DNA from: Flavobacteriaceae bacterium PS02293
Lineage (GTDB): Bacteria > Bacteroidota > Bacteroidia > Flavobacteriales > Weeksellaceae
Direction of reading: 5' to 3'
DNA: 64,000 nucleotides
Assembly: GCA_029960045.1 (NCBI GenBank)
Contig: JASCOV010000001.1
Span: 310,001-374,000 of the forward strand
Of the stretch, positions 8,588-16,378 are shown piece by piece (positions within the stretch are counted from its first letter, which is position 1; the number at the start of each line of letters is the position of its first letter). Made by a program: the position numbers and the translations under genes. The notes beneath the pieces were generated by a model that was given only the letters and a program-made list of their open reading frames with translations, searched no databases and was not told where the DNA came from.

Positions 8588-9403
8588 TTATCTTGGTGGA
8601 TAAGTTGGAGAAACATCGTCATAGACTGGTAGTATTTTTTCTTTGTTGTCAAATTGAGTAAATAATGTAAGTTGATTCATGTTGTAAATGTTTAGCAAAG
8701 ACTCTTCTCGGAACAAATCTTCTAAGTCAAAACTTACGGTGCCAGTGCATAAATATAATTTATTTTGTAAAGGATTTTCTACAACTTTTTTGCAAAATTC
8801 CGCAAAATTATCACTGTACTCAATAAATATTCTTCGTGTGTTTTTGTTGACCGATGAAAAGATGTTTCCTTTGAATGATTGGTCATGTTCTATTGCAATT
8901 CCTTCTTCAAATCTATTTTGCGCTTTTGAAAATTCGTCATCATTAACTTCAATTATGGTATTAATTTCAGATAATAAGTATTTTTTATGATTAGGGAAAA
9001 TAACAACAAAATCCAAAGTATTTGTCGAAAAAGAAACCATTTCAAAAATCAACTCCTTAGAGTTATTGGGTTTTTTAATGGATTGTAGCGGAGGAAATGA
9101 CGTGAAATAATCACTAATTAGCAATGCAAATGTAGGTTGAACCTGATAATTTTTGTTAAATATACTTTTTTCTCCAAAAGTATTTATCAAATTACTTTTT
9201 AATTTGAGCGCTCTATAGCCAGTAATTGGTATTGTTGTAATATCTTTAATTACTGATGGTTCACTGTGTCCGTCTGTCAGTTCTTGAAACTTTTTTAATC
9301 GATCAGTTTTAGATAAATTGCATCGGTTTAGGGAGTCTTCCTCTTTTATGGAATCTACATAATCCATAAATGCGGATCTTAATTTTTCTAAAGGTGTTGA
9401 CAT
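8588..9403 (-). CDS. Unknown 271-residue cytoplasmic protein in the signalling operon
   Basis: No signal peptide or transmembrane segment is visible, and I do not recognise the family. The N-terminus is helical and charged (LEKLRSAFMDYVDSIKEEDS), the middle contains alternating strands (FEMVSFSTNTLDFVVIFPNHK) and the end is acidic. It lies 10 bp after the response regulator gene and 12 bp before the membrane protein gene, so it is certainly co-transcribed with the two-component genes. It may be an adaptor or an output of the pathway; this is inference from position. Confidence 0.7.
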   Translation of the reverse strand: MSTPLEKLRSAFMDYVDSIKEEDSLNRCNLSKTDRLKKFQELTDGHSEPSVIKDITTIPITGYRALKLKSNLINTFGEKSIFNKNYQVQPTFALLISDYFTSFPPLQSIKKPNNSKELIFEMVSFSTNTLDFVVIFPNHKKYLLSEINTIIEVNDDEFSKAQNRFEEGIAIEHDQSFKGNIFSSVNKNTRRIFIEYSDNFAEFCKKVVENPLQNKLYLCTGTVSFDLEDLFREESLLNIYNMNQLTLFTQFDNKEKILPVYDDVSPTYPPR

Positions 9404-9413
9404 AGTTTTAATT

Positions 9414-10037
9414 TTATTTTTGGTTAAACTTGTTTATAGCTTCTATTTTGTTGTTGACACCCAGTTTTTTGTAAATGTTAGCAACGTGTTTTTTTACAGT
9501 TTCAGGAGAGATGTTTTTCTTAAAAGCAATTTCTTTGTATTGATAACCTTCAGATAATTGTAGGATCACATCTTTTTCAGTTTGCGTGAGCGTTTCCATT
9601 TGGATTTTGCTGGTGTGCTGATTTTGGAAATACTTCAGGATTTTTCTGGCAATGGAATCGCTCATTGGAGAAGCACCCTTGTAAGCATCTGTAATAGAGT
9701 TGATTATTTTCTCCATACTTTCTCCTTTTATGAGGTAACCAATTGCACCGGCTCGCAAAGAATCTACAATTTTATCATCGTCCTCGTGATTGGAACAGAC
9801 TATGAAATTGGTTTTTTGGAGCTTGGGTTTCAAAGCAGAAATAATTTGAAATCCCATATAATCTCTCAGCTGAAGATCCATCAAAACAATGTCAGGTGAC
9901 AAGTTTGGTAATTCTTCTAATGCAGATCTGCCGGAATAAAACTGCCCGACACAAGACAATTCTGCTTGATAATCCAAAACTTTTTTCAGAGTATCATTAT
10001 ATAATTTGTCATCTTCTACAATCGCAACAGAAATCAT
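9414..10037 (-). CDS. Response regulator, NarL/LuxR type
   Basis: A 207-residue DNA-binding response regulator. The receiver domain has the acidic pair at residues 9-10 (VEDD), the phospho-acceptor Asp54 in VLMDLQ and the conserved Lys in YLIKGE. The C-terminal LuxR helix-turn-helix spans about residues 145-205 (LTQTEKDVILQLSEGYQYKE, then ISPETVKKHVANIYKKL). It is first in the operon with the unknown 271-aa protein, the membrane protein and its likely partner kinase. It is divergent from the TonB receptor gene, 175 bp away, which is a possible target. Confidence 0.92.
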   Translation of the reverse strand: MISVAIVEDDKLYNDTLKKVLDYQAELSCVGQFYSGRSALEELPNLSPDIVLMDLQLRDYMGFQIISALKPKLQKTNFIVCSNHEDDDKIVDSLRAGAIGYLIKGESMEKIINSITDAYKGASPMSDSIARKILKYFQNQHTSKIQMETLTQTEKDVILQLSEGYQYKEIAFKKNISPETVKKHVANIYKKLGVNNKIEAINKFNQK

Positions 10038-10156
10038 CTCGTTTTTTTTCTTTTTACAAAGATTATGCTTCTAAAGTTAATTTAAAATACCGAATATGGG
10101 TTATATTTTTACAAATAATTTTAAAATTTAATATAATGTTTAAATTATTCTAAAAC

Positions 10157-10186
10157 TTGATATGATTTTAAAATTCTATACTTTCG
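10157..10186 (+). promoter_or_regulatory. Candidate promoter of the TonB receptor gene
   Basis: TTG at 10157-10159, 19-bp spacer, then TACTTTCG at 10179-10186, close to the Bacteroidetes -7 consensus TAnnTTTG. The transcript would begin about 20 bp before the ATG. I looked for a cobalamin riboswitch here and found none; the leader is too short. Confidence 0.45.
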
Positions 10187-10212
10187 CCGGAAATTTTGAT
10201 AAGAAGTAAACT

Positions 10213-12012
10213 ATGAAAAAAATTATAACGGCTTTATCAATCATCGTTTTCACAATTAATGCATTTGGGCAGAATCAGGAAAAAGAGATTGATGAAGTTA
10301 ATTTGCAAGGGCGATTTTTATCAACGCCTTATAACGATGTCAACGAAAATGTAGTGGTTATTACCAAACAACAAATCCAAAATAGTCCGGCAACCAGCAT
10401 TGATGAATTGTTGCAATTTCACTCCGGTTTGGATATTAAAAGACGAGGTTCTAATGGGGTTCAGAGTGATATTACGATTCGGGGAAGTTCGTTTGAGCAG
10501 GTTTTAATTTTGGTGAACGGAATTAGAATGAATGATTCTCAGACTGGACATAATACATTCAATATTCCGTTTGATATTTCGACGGTTGAACGGATTGAGA
10601 TTATCAAAGGTTCATCGGCAAAACTTTACGGGCAGAATGTCTATGCAGGTGTCATTAATATCGTTACAAAATCTTCTTCCGAAGAACAAGTCACGATAAA
10701 AGCACAAGGTGGCGATTTCAAAACTTATGATTTGTCGGCTTCAGCAACGTTTGGTTCAGAAAAATTCACAAATCTTTTCTCAATCAGCAACGGCGCTTCG
10801 GACGGTTACCGATTCAATACAGATTATCAAATCAGAAACTTTTTCTATCAAAATAAATTAAAATTGAATGAAGGAAGCCTAAGCTTGCAAGCTGGTTTTT
10901 CTGAGAAGAAATTTGGAGCGAACGGTTTTTATGCTTCACCGTCGGCAATCAATCAATATGAAGAAACTCAAGCTTCTGTGGTGAGTTTGCAATATCAGCA
11001 GAAGTTCAATAACTTATCAATTAATTCGAGTGTTTATTGGAGAAGAGGACAGGATATGTATCTCTACACGCGCTCAAATCCAGCTGGTTACAGAAATATG
11101 CACATTGGAAATAATGTCGGTGGAACTGTGAATGCATCTTATGAATCTTCGCTTGGGACAACAAGTGTTGGTGTGGATTACAGAAAAGAATATTTGGTAA
11201 GTAGTAATCTCGGCGATAGGGAAAGAGATGTAACGCAGGTGTTTTTTGACCATCAATTCCGATTCTTTAATCAGAAATTAGAAATCAATCCTGGAGTGAG
11301 TTGGGCAAATTATTCGGGTGATAGTTTTCTTTATCCCGGAGTGGATGTTGGTTTTATCTTTAATTCTAATCATAAGGTTTTTGGAGCGATTTCCAAAGGT
11401 TTTAGGATTCCAACTTTTACCGATTTATACTATACGAGCCCGACAGAAATAGGAAATCCTAATTTGGTTCCGGAAAGTGCAATTTCATCAGAATTAGGTT
11501 ATCGATTCCAGAATGAGAAAATCTTGGCGAAAGCGAGTGGTTTCATTAGAAATACAAACAATGGCATCGATTGGCTGAAGCCAACAGAAGAAAGTCCTTG
11601 GACAGCAGAAAACGTTGGGAAGATTCATCTCAAAGGTTTTGAGACCGAATTCAAACATCAGATATTCCCGTTTCTGAATTATCGATTGGGTTACACTTAT
11701 CTTGATAATCAATATAAAAATGAGGAACTTTCCAGATATGCTTTGCAAAATCTGAGACATCAGTTTGTGGCACAAGTGGATGTTAAGTTTTTGAAATTTT
11801 TCAGCAATCAATTGATTTATAAATATTCGGAACGTGTGAATCTTGGAAGTTATAATATCCTTGATGAACAGCTTAATTTCCGAATCAAAGACCTTAATTT
11901 TTATGTCTTAATCAATAATTTGACGAATACAAAATATATAGAAACTAATTTGGTTCCGATGCCTGGAAGATGGTTTCACGTAGGATTTACTTATCAGATT
12001 AAAATGAACTAA
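10213..12012 (+). CDS. TonB-dependent outer-membrane receptor, BtuB-like
   Basis: A 599-residue outer-membrane transporter. Residues 1-19 form a signal peptide ending FGQ. A plug domain follows (about residues 40-155) with the typical DELLQFHSGLDIKRRG, ITIRGSSFEQVLILVNGI, VERIEIIKGSSAKLYGQN and GVINIVTK blocks, then a 22-strand barrel ending in an aromatic C-terminal strand (WFHVGFTYQI). There is no carboxypeptidase-like N-terminal extension, so it is a small BtuB/Cir-class receptor rather than a SusC-type one. Cobalamin, heme or siderophore are possible cargos; no neighbouring binding protein or riboswitch decides. The prmA gene starts 18 bp downstream. Confidence 0.88.
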   Translation: MKKIITALSIIVFTINAFGQNQEKEIDEVNLQGRFLSTPYNDVNENVVVITKQQIQNSPATSIDELLQFHSGLDIKRRGSNGVQSDITIRGSSFEQVLILVNGIRMNDSQTGHNTFNIPFDISTVERIEIIKGSSAKLYGQNVYAGVINIVTKSSSEEQVTIKAQGGDFKTYDLSASATFGSEKFTNLFSISNGASDGYRFNTDYQIRNFFYQNKLKLNEGSLSLQAGFSEKKFGANGFYASPSAINQYEETQASVVSLQYQQKFNNLSINSSVYWRRGQDMYLYTRSNPAGYRNMHIGNNVGGTVNASYESSLGTTSVGVDYRKEYLVSSNLGDRERDVTQVFFDHQFRFFNQKLEINPGVSWANYSGDSFLYPGVDVGFIFNSNHKVFGAISKGFRIPTFTDLYYTSPTEIGNPNLVPESAISSELGYRFQNEKILAKASGFIRNTNNGIDWLKPTEESPWTAENVGKIHLKGFETEFKHQIFPFLNYRLGYTYLDNQYKNEELSRYALQNLRHQFVAQVDVKFLKFFSNQLIYKYSERVNLGSYNILDEQLNFRIKDLNFYVLINNLTNTKYIETNLVPMPGRWFHVGFTYQIKMN

Positions 12013-12018
12013 ATTTGC
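12010..12018 (+). promoter_or_regulatory. -7 box for prmA overlapping the preceding stop codon
   Basis: TAAATTTGC matches TAnnTTTGC exactly, and its first three bases are the TAA stop of the TonB receptor gene. It lies 12 bp before the prmA ATG. No clear TTG is seen at the expected distance, so this is tentative. Confidence 0.4.
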
Positions 12019-12030
12019 AAAAAATCAAAA

Positions 12031-12858
12031 ATGGCACTTTACTTAGAATTCAATTTTAAAATAAAACCCTTACAACCCTGGAACGAAATATTGATGGCAG
12101 AACTGATAGAAATCGGTTTTGACAGCTTCACGGAAGAATATGACGGGATTTTGGGATATATTCAAAAAGATATTTTTAATGAAGATGAGTTGAAAAATAT
12201 TTATCTCTTGCAGAATGATGAGGTTGAAATTTCTTACACTTACGAAGAAATGCCAAATATCAACTGGAACGAGGAGTGGGAAAAGAATTTTTCGCCAATC
12301 AATGTTGAAGATAAAGTTTTAATCCGGGCAGAATTCCACGAGCCAAATCCGCAAATGCACGAGATTGTGATTCAGCCAAAAATGTCTTTTGGAACTGGGC
12401 ATCATCCAACGACACATTTGATGATTCAACAGATGCTGGATATGGATTTGGAGAACAAAAAAGTGCTTGATATGGGTTGTGGGACTTCGGTTTTGGCAAT
12501 CTTCGCAAAACAAAAAGGAGCGGGTAGAACGGTTGCAATCGATATCGATGAATGGTCTGTAGAAAACTCCAAAGAAAATGCAGTAAGAAATGGAGTAGAG
12601 TTGCATATCGAATTGGGAACTGCAGATAATCTTGGAAAAGAAAAATTCGAAATTATCTTAGCAAACATCAACAGAAATATTCTGATTTCCGATATTCCGA
12701 CTTACGTTTCAGTTTTGGAAGACGGCGGAAAACTGTTGTTGTCAGGTCTTTGTTTCTTTGATGTGGATGATATTCTGGAAGTTTGTACGGAACAAAACCT
12801 CAAACTCGAAAAGAAAATCCAAAGAGAAGAGTGGGTTTCTCTTTTGTTGAGTAAGTAA
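12031..12858 (+). CDS. prmA: Ribosomal protein L11 methyltransferase
   Basis: A 275-residue PrmA. The N-terminal substrate-recognition domain (residues 1-85) contains the conserved NWNEEWEKNFSPI; the class I SAM-dependent methyltransferase domain has the family signature FGTGHHPTTHLM near residue 117, motif I VLDMGCGTSVLAI near 145, and the ANINRNIL motif near 210. It methylates lysines and the N-terminus of ribosomal protein L11 using S-adenosylmethionine. Length is slightly below the E. coli form (293), as is usual in Bacteroidetes. Followed by a strong two-way terminator. Confidence 0.95.
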   Translation: MALYLEFNFKIKPLQPWNEILMAELIEIGFDSFTEEYDGILGYIQKDIFNEDELKNIYLLQNDEVEISYTYEEMPNINWNEEWEKNFSPINVEDKVLIRAEFHEPNPQMHEIVIQPKMSFGTGHHPTTHLMIQQMLDMDLENKKVLDMGCGTSVLAIFAKQKGAGRTVAIDIDEWSVENSKENAVRNGVELHIELGTADNLGKEKFEIILANINRNILISDIPTYVSVLEDGGKLLLSGLCFFDVDDILEVCTEQNLKLEKKIQREEWVSLLLSK

Positions 12859-12863
12859 TAAAT

Positions 12864-12899
12864 AAAAAAGCCTCGAAAATTGGTTTTCGAGGCTTTTTG
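12864..12899. terminator. Bidirectional terminator between prmA and the convergent unknown gene
   Basis: AAAAAGCCTCGAAAA faces TTTTCGAGGCTTTTT across a 4-base loop: a perfect 15-bp stem with A- and T-tracts on both ends, so it can stop transcription from either side. Confidence 0.9.
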
Positions 12900-12900
12900 T

Positions 12901-13566
12901 TTAAGTATTTTGAATGTAATAACATAAAGTTTTGCTTTCTGGTTCTATAAATACATATAGACTTCCATCGCACCAAAAATTCATATGTTCAAAATATTGT
13001 TGCATATATTTATCCTTACATTCTACATTTGTGAATTCGGTTTCAATATCGTTGAAAGTTAAAAATTGACACAGGAATCTCATTTTCTTTCCACTTTTAG
13101 GACAAATAGGAATGTCTTTGTGTTGTAAGAAATTTGCTTTTCCAGCAACGCCTAATATGTCAAATTCGTTATCATCTGTAATCCCTTCGAATTTTCTAAT
13201 TGAGAGTTTTGTTTCTTTAAATTCAATTATAGAATCTTTTTCTAATTCATCAAAAGCTGAAGTTATTTCGTTTGAATTTTTAGGTTCAATAATTATCGGA
13301 GCAAAAGGATTTGAATAATCTAAAAATACATTTTCTATATCTAAATAAATTGGACAAATAAGATGAATATCGAAAGGAATCCAATCAAAATAATTATCGC
13401 CTTTATTTATAAAACCTACATATTGAAACCCGCTTAGGAAATCATTTTTTGGAATAATAAAGTTAGATGGGAATTTCCCTCCTAGTTTATGTAATCCATT
13501 TTCGCTTTGATAAAATTCTAAATTCAGTTCTTTTTGTGAGGTAAATAATTTTTTCAGAAAATTCAT
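12901..13566 (-). CDS. Uncharacterised protein, possibly YwqG/DUF1963-like
   Basis: A 221-residue soluble protein. The blocks HKLGGKFP near residue 26, ICPKSGKKMRFLCQF near 160 and FWCDGSLYVF near 200 recall the layout of the DUF1963/YwqG family (KxGG.P, then P.CG..M.FL.Q, then a C-terminal GG..Y.F strand), but the match is loose and made from memory. The function of that family is unknown. It converges on prmA and lies 31 bp after the GNAT gene on the same strand. Confidence 0.55.
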   Translation of the reverse strand: MNFLKKLFTSQKELNLEFYQSENGLHKLGGKFPSNFIIPKNDFLSGFQYVGFINKGDNYFDWIPFDIHLICPIYLDIENVFLDYSNPFAPIIIEPKNSNEITSAFDELEKDSIIEFKETKLSIRKFEGITDDNEFDILGVAGKANFLQHKDIPICPKSGKKMRFLCQFLTFNDIETEFTNVECKDKYMQQYFEHMNFWCDGSLYVFIEPESKTLCYYIQNT

Positions 13567-13596
13567 TTTGTTATTAGTTTTTAAATCTTACAGTAT

Positions 13597-14142
13597 TTAT
13601 TTCCTCTCATCAGTAGATAAAATCGCATATCCATAATTATCAGACCAGCCGGATTTTAATGGTAATAATTTTCTCGTATGAGCTTCTCGCATCATTCCCA
13701 CTTTTTCTAACACACTGAATGAACCAATATTCTCAACCGCACAACCAGCTTCAATCCTATGAAGCTTCAGTTTTTTAAAACCAAAATCAATTATTTTTCT
13801 TAAGCTTTCTGTTGCATAACCTTTGTTCCAAAATCTGTAATCAAATTGAAACCAAACTTCAGCATTTCTATAATGCTCTTTTCCTAAATTAATTCCAATC
13901 AAACCAATGAATTTCTCGTCCTCAATGAGTTTAATAACAAAAGTAAGGTGCTTGATGTTTTCTCTATTATTTTCATCTATCCATTTTTCAACATTAATTT
14001 TGGTTTCATTAATATTGGATGGAGGTTTGGATGTATTAAATTCGGAGGTTTGTTCCAAAGATTGTAGTTTAAACACATTTTCAATATCATTTTCCGAAAT
14101 AGGTTTTAAGCTTAATCTTTCAGTTTTTAAAATAATATTCAT
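13597..14142 (-). CDS. GNAT-family N-acetyltransferase, RimJ/RimL-like
   Basis: A 181-residue Acetyltransf_3 protein. The opening ILKTERLSLKPISENDIENV is typical of the RimJ/RimL branch. Motif A is present in altered form (NKGYATESLRKIIDFGFKKL), followed by HRIEAGCAVENIGSFSVLEK for the acetyl-CoA-binding and C-terminal parts. It should transfer acetyl from acetyl-CoA to a protein N-terminus or small amine; substrate unknown. Its start codon directly abuts the stop of the upstream amidase gene, so the two are probably translated from one transcript. Confidence 0.85.
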   Translation of the reverse strand: MNIILKTERLSLKPISENDIENVFKLQSLEQTSEFNTSKPPSNINETKINVEKWIDENNRENIKHLTFVIKLIEDEKFIGLIGINLGKEHYRNAEVWFQFDYRFWNKGYATESLRKIIDFGFKKLKLHRIEAGCAVENIGSFSVLEKVGMMREAHTRKLLPLKSGWSDNYGYAILSTDERK

Positions 14143-15147
14143 TTACTTCTGCGGATATTTCTGAATCAAAGCCTGCAAAATGGCCCAAGTTTCCGCATCA
14201 ATAGCTCCATTGTAGTTGGTTGGTCGGAAATGGAATTGAAATGCCTCAATCGTTTGTTTAGTAGGTTTGTCCCAAGTTCCATTCACAGTCAATGCGTAAC
14301 CAAATTGAACCAATTGTTGCTGAATTTTTGTGATGAATTCAGGCGTATTATATTTTAATGCAATATCTCCTGGAAGTATTTGGTTGTAGAACGATTGTTT
14401 TGTTGCTTCATCATACCACATCCCGATTTGATATTCATCATACAATCTTTTCCAAGGAAAAAGTGGGCCTGGGTCTTGTTTTCTCGTTGGCGCAATATCA
14501 GAATGTGCCAAAATATTAGTTGCAGGAATATTATATCTCGTCACAAGGTCTTTTACCAAAGCAGCTACTTTTTTGATTTGTTCTTCTGGATATGGCGTGA
14601 AAACCCTGTAACCTGTAGAATCTACTTTATAGCCCATATTCACAATCTCTATCCCGATGGATGTGTCGTTCAGTTGTTGGTCTTTTCTCCAAAAACTAAC
14701 TCCTGCGTGATACGCTCTTTTGTTTTCATCTACAATCTGATAAATCTCTTTATCAGGAAGTGTGTTAACAAGGTAATGGGCACTTACAGATTGTTGAGTT
14801 AATGTTGATATAGATTTTTCATCATTAAGTACAGTATAATGTAAAATCACATATCTCTGACGGAAATTTTGCCCGATAGCAGGGAAATAATTTTTTGTCA
14901 CTTTGTAACCCACAGGATTTGCGCTTACGATAGAACCATAGCTGGCAGTGTTGTCATTCTTGGTAATGTCCGCAATATTTACTCTGTAATATTCGCCTTC
15001 GTCTTCTTTTATTTCTGGTTTTTTTTCTGTGATGACAGGTTTTGGAACATTGGATAGAGAAGAAGTTTTGCTTTTTGCATTTTTTTGTTGAGAACCACAG
15101 GAAATAATTAATGAACCTAAGGTTATGAGATATAATGAATTACGCAT
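14143..15147 (-). CDS. N-acetylmuramoyl-L-alanine amidase lipoprotein with peptidoglycan-binding domain
   Basis: A 334-residue protein with a lipoprotein signal peptide (lipobox LIISC, Cys17). An Amidase_2 domain runs from about residue 85 to 235: VILHYTVLNDE carries the first zinc His, and LAHSDIAPTRKQDPGPLF the later zinc and catalytic residues. A PG_binding_1-like domain (about 265-330, with QQLVQFGY and VNGTWDKPTKQTIEAFQFHF) closes the protein. The arrangement resembles E. coli AmiD, an outer-membrane-anchored amidase that cleaves the lactyl-alanine bond in muropeptides. First gene of a pair with the GNAT gene. Confidence 0.9.
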   Translation of the reverse strand: MRNSLYLITLGSLIISCGSQQKNAKSKTSSLSNVPKPVITEKKPEIKEDEGEYYRVNIADITKNDNTASYGSIVSANPVGYKVTKNYFPAIGQNFRQRYVILHYTVLNDEKSISTLTQQSVSAHYLVNTLPDKEIYQIVDENKRAYHAGVSFWRKDQQLNDTSIGIEIVNMGYKVDSTGYRVFTPYPEEQIKKVAALVKDLVTRYNIPATNILAHSDIAPTRKQDPGPLFPWKRLYDEYQIGMWYDEATKQSFYNQILPGDIALKYNTPEFITKIQQQLVQFGYALTVNGTWDKPTKQTIEAFQFHFRPTNYNGAIDAETWAILQALIQKYPQK

Positions 15148-15209
15148 TCGTGTCTGTTTTGGGTTATATTTAATGATTCAAAAATATGAAAAAAAATAAA
15201 TAAATTTTT

Positions 15210-15241
15210 TTGGTAGTTACGCAAAAGTCTTCTATATTTGC
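15210..15241 (+). promoter_or_regulatory. Promoter of the tRNA cluster
   Basis: TTG at 15210-15212, 20-bp spacer, TATATTTGC at 15233-15241: a near-perfect Bacteroidetes promoter. Transcription would start about 40 bp before tRNA-Ser. Confidence 0.75.
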
Positions 15242-15281
15242 ACTCGCAATAACGGGATAGAATATATCACTGAAACTGCAA

Positions 15282-15368
15282 GGAGAGTTGCCTGAGAGGC
15301 CGAAAGGACTTGTTTGCTAAACAAGCGAACTGGAAACGGTTCCAAGGGTTCGAATCCCTTACTCTCCG
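15282..15368 (+). tRNA. tRNA-Ser (GCT)
   Basis: Acceptor stem GGAGAGT/ACTCTCC, anticodon stem-loop CTTGT-TTGCTAA-ACAAG giving anticodon GCT, a long variable arm as in all tRNA-Ser, and T-arm GGGTTCGAATCCC. The discriminator base is G and CCA is not encoded. Confidence 0.97.
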
Positions 15369-15386
15369 CAGCAAAAGATGACTTAT

Positions 15387-15461
15387 CGGGGCGTAGCGTA
15401 GTCCGGTCATCGCGCCTGGTTTGGGACCAGGAGGTCGCAGGTTCGAATCCTGCCGCCCCGA
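15387..15461 (+). tRNA. tRNA-Pro (TGG), copy 1
   Basis: Acceptor stem CGGGGCG/CGCCCCG, anticodon arm CCTGG-TTTGGGA-CCAGG with anticodon TGG, and T-arm CAGGTTCGAATCCTG. CCA is not encoded. Identical to the copy at 15663. Confidence 0.97.
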
Positions 15462-15494
15462 CAGTTTTTAGTAATTTTTATAAAAATTACAAAT

Positions 15495-15568
15495 GGGTGC
15501 GTAGCTCAGCTGGATAGAGCATCTGCCTTCTAAGCAGACGGTCTCAGGTTCGAATCCTGACGCGCTCA
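15495..15568 (+). tRNA. tRNA-Arg (TCT), copy 1
   Basis: Acceptor stem GGGTGCG/CGCGCTC (with G-U pairs), anticodon arm TCTGC-CTTCTAA-GCAGA with anticodon TCT, T-arm CAGGTTCGAATCCTG. CCA is not encoded. A GTAATTTTTATAAAAATTAC palindrome lies in the spacer before it. Confidence 0.97.
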
Positions 15569-15570
15569 CA

Positions 15571-15601
15571 AAAGAGAGATCATTCTTGGTCTCTTTTTTT
15601 T
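15571..15601 (+). terminator. Terminator after the first tRNA-Arg
   Basis: AAGAGA pairs with TCTCTT and is followed by eight T residues, placed directly after the first Pro-Arg pair, so the second pair probably needs its own promoter or readthrough. Confidence 0.75.
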
Positions 15602-15662
15602 ATATCACAAAATTAGATATTTATTTTTCGATTTGAATATAAATATTTCTTAATTTAATTTA

Positions 15663-15737
15663 CGGGGCGTAGCGTAGTCCGGTCATCGCGCCTGGTTTGG
15701 GACCAGGAGGTCGCAGGTTCGAATCCTGCCGCCCCGA
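15663..15737 (+). tRNA. tRNA-Pro (TGG), copy 2
   Basis: The same 75-nt sequence as at 15387, anticodon TGG. It is preceded by 60 bp of AT-rich DNA with a weak promoter-like TTG and TTAATTTAA, which differ from the strong promoter of the cluster. Confidence 0.97.
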
Positions 15738-15769
15738 CAATTTTTAGTAATTTTCAAAAAATTACAAAT

Positions 15770-15843
15770 GGGTGCGTAGCTCAGCTGGATAGAGCATCTG
15801 CCTTCTAAGCAGACGGTCTCAGGTTCGAATCCTGACGCGCTCA
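15770..15843 (+). tRNA. tRNA-Arg (TCT), copy 2
   Basis: Identical to the tRNA-Arg at 15495, anticodon TCT. The spacer separating it from its tRNA-Pro is almost the same as in the first pair, which shows the pair was duplicated as a unit. Confidence 0.97.
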
Positions 15844-15847
15844 CTTT

Positions 15848-15880
15848 AAAACTCACAATTTATATTGTGAGTTTTTTTTA
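15848..15880 (+). terminator. Terminator of the tRNA cluster
   Basis: AAACTCACAAT pairs with ATTGTGAGTTT around a short loop, followed by a run of eight T residues. Beyond it, up to mtgA at 16379, the DNA is AT-rich with one possible small ORF. Confidence 0.85.
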
Positions 15881-16094
15881 TTTTCCAAAACTATTCTTTT
15901 TAGCTGTTTCTCTCTTACTTCATACATTAATTATTTTGTAATTATTCTTTAATTATCGATGGTTGTTTGTAAAGCTATATTAATTTTAGATATTATTTAT
16001 TTAAAAGTATTTCATTATTGATATTTTTATTTAATATTTGCATCCTTCAAAATGATAAACTAGAATATTAGAATCAATTACTTCTGATTGTATT

Positions 16095-16283
16095 ATGGAT
16101 GATAATAAATATGTTGAAAACTCAAAACCTGTGAGAAGACAGGAATTAGAAAGACGGCATAGACAAACCCAAAAAAATAGAGTGATTGCTGAGTCTAATG
16201 AATTTAGTTTCGATGATTTTGTTTTACTCTTAATTATTATGATCTCTTTGCTTCTTTGTGATGTCTTAGGTTCTGCCTTCTGA
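16095..16283 (+). CDS. Possible small membrane protein (62 aa)
   Basis: The translation has a charged N-terminal half rich in Arg, Glu and Gln (RRQELERRHRQTQKNR) and a single hydrophobic helix near the C-terminus (DDFVLLLIIMISLLLCDVLG). This charged-then-anchor layout is protein-like, but I see no family, no promoter and no ribosome-binding site. It is the only candidate gene in the 535-bp space between the tRNA cluster and mtgA. It could easily be chance. Confidence 0.3.
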   Translation: MDDNKYVENSKPVRRQELERRHRQTQKNRVIAESNEFSFDDFVLLLIIMISLLLCDVLGSAF

Positions 16284-16378
16284 TAACTTTCTTTATTTTT
16301 ATGATTCATTATTTCTAACAAAAATTTGATACAAAAAATATTTTTTTGTTTTATTTTCGCTAAAATTTTTGTTGCAAT

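Noticed and set aside
10038..10212. Cobalamin riboswitch upstream of the BtuB-like receptor
   Set aside because: The gap is AT-rich, lacks the B12-box and the promoter leaves a leader of only about 20 nt.
15314..15517. 67-residue frame across the tRNA cluster
   Set aside because: It runs through tRNA-Ser and tRNA-Pro and has no protein-like features.
15282..15843. tRNA cluster as an attachment site of an integrated element
   Set aside because: No integrase gene or partial tRNA repeat lies nearby; the duplicated units are complete tRNAs.
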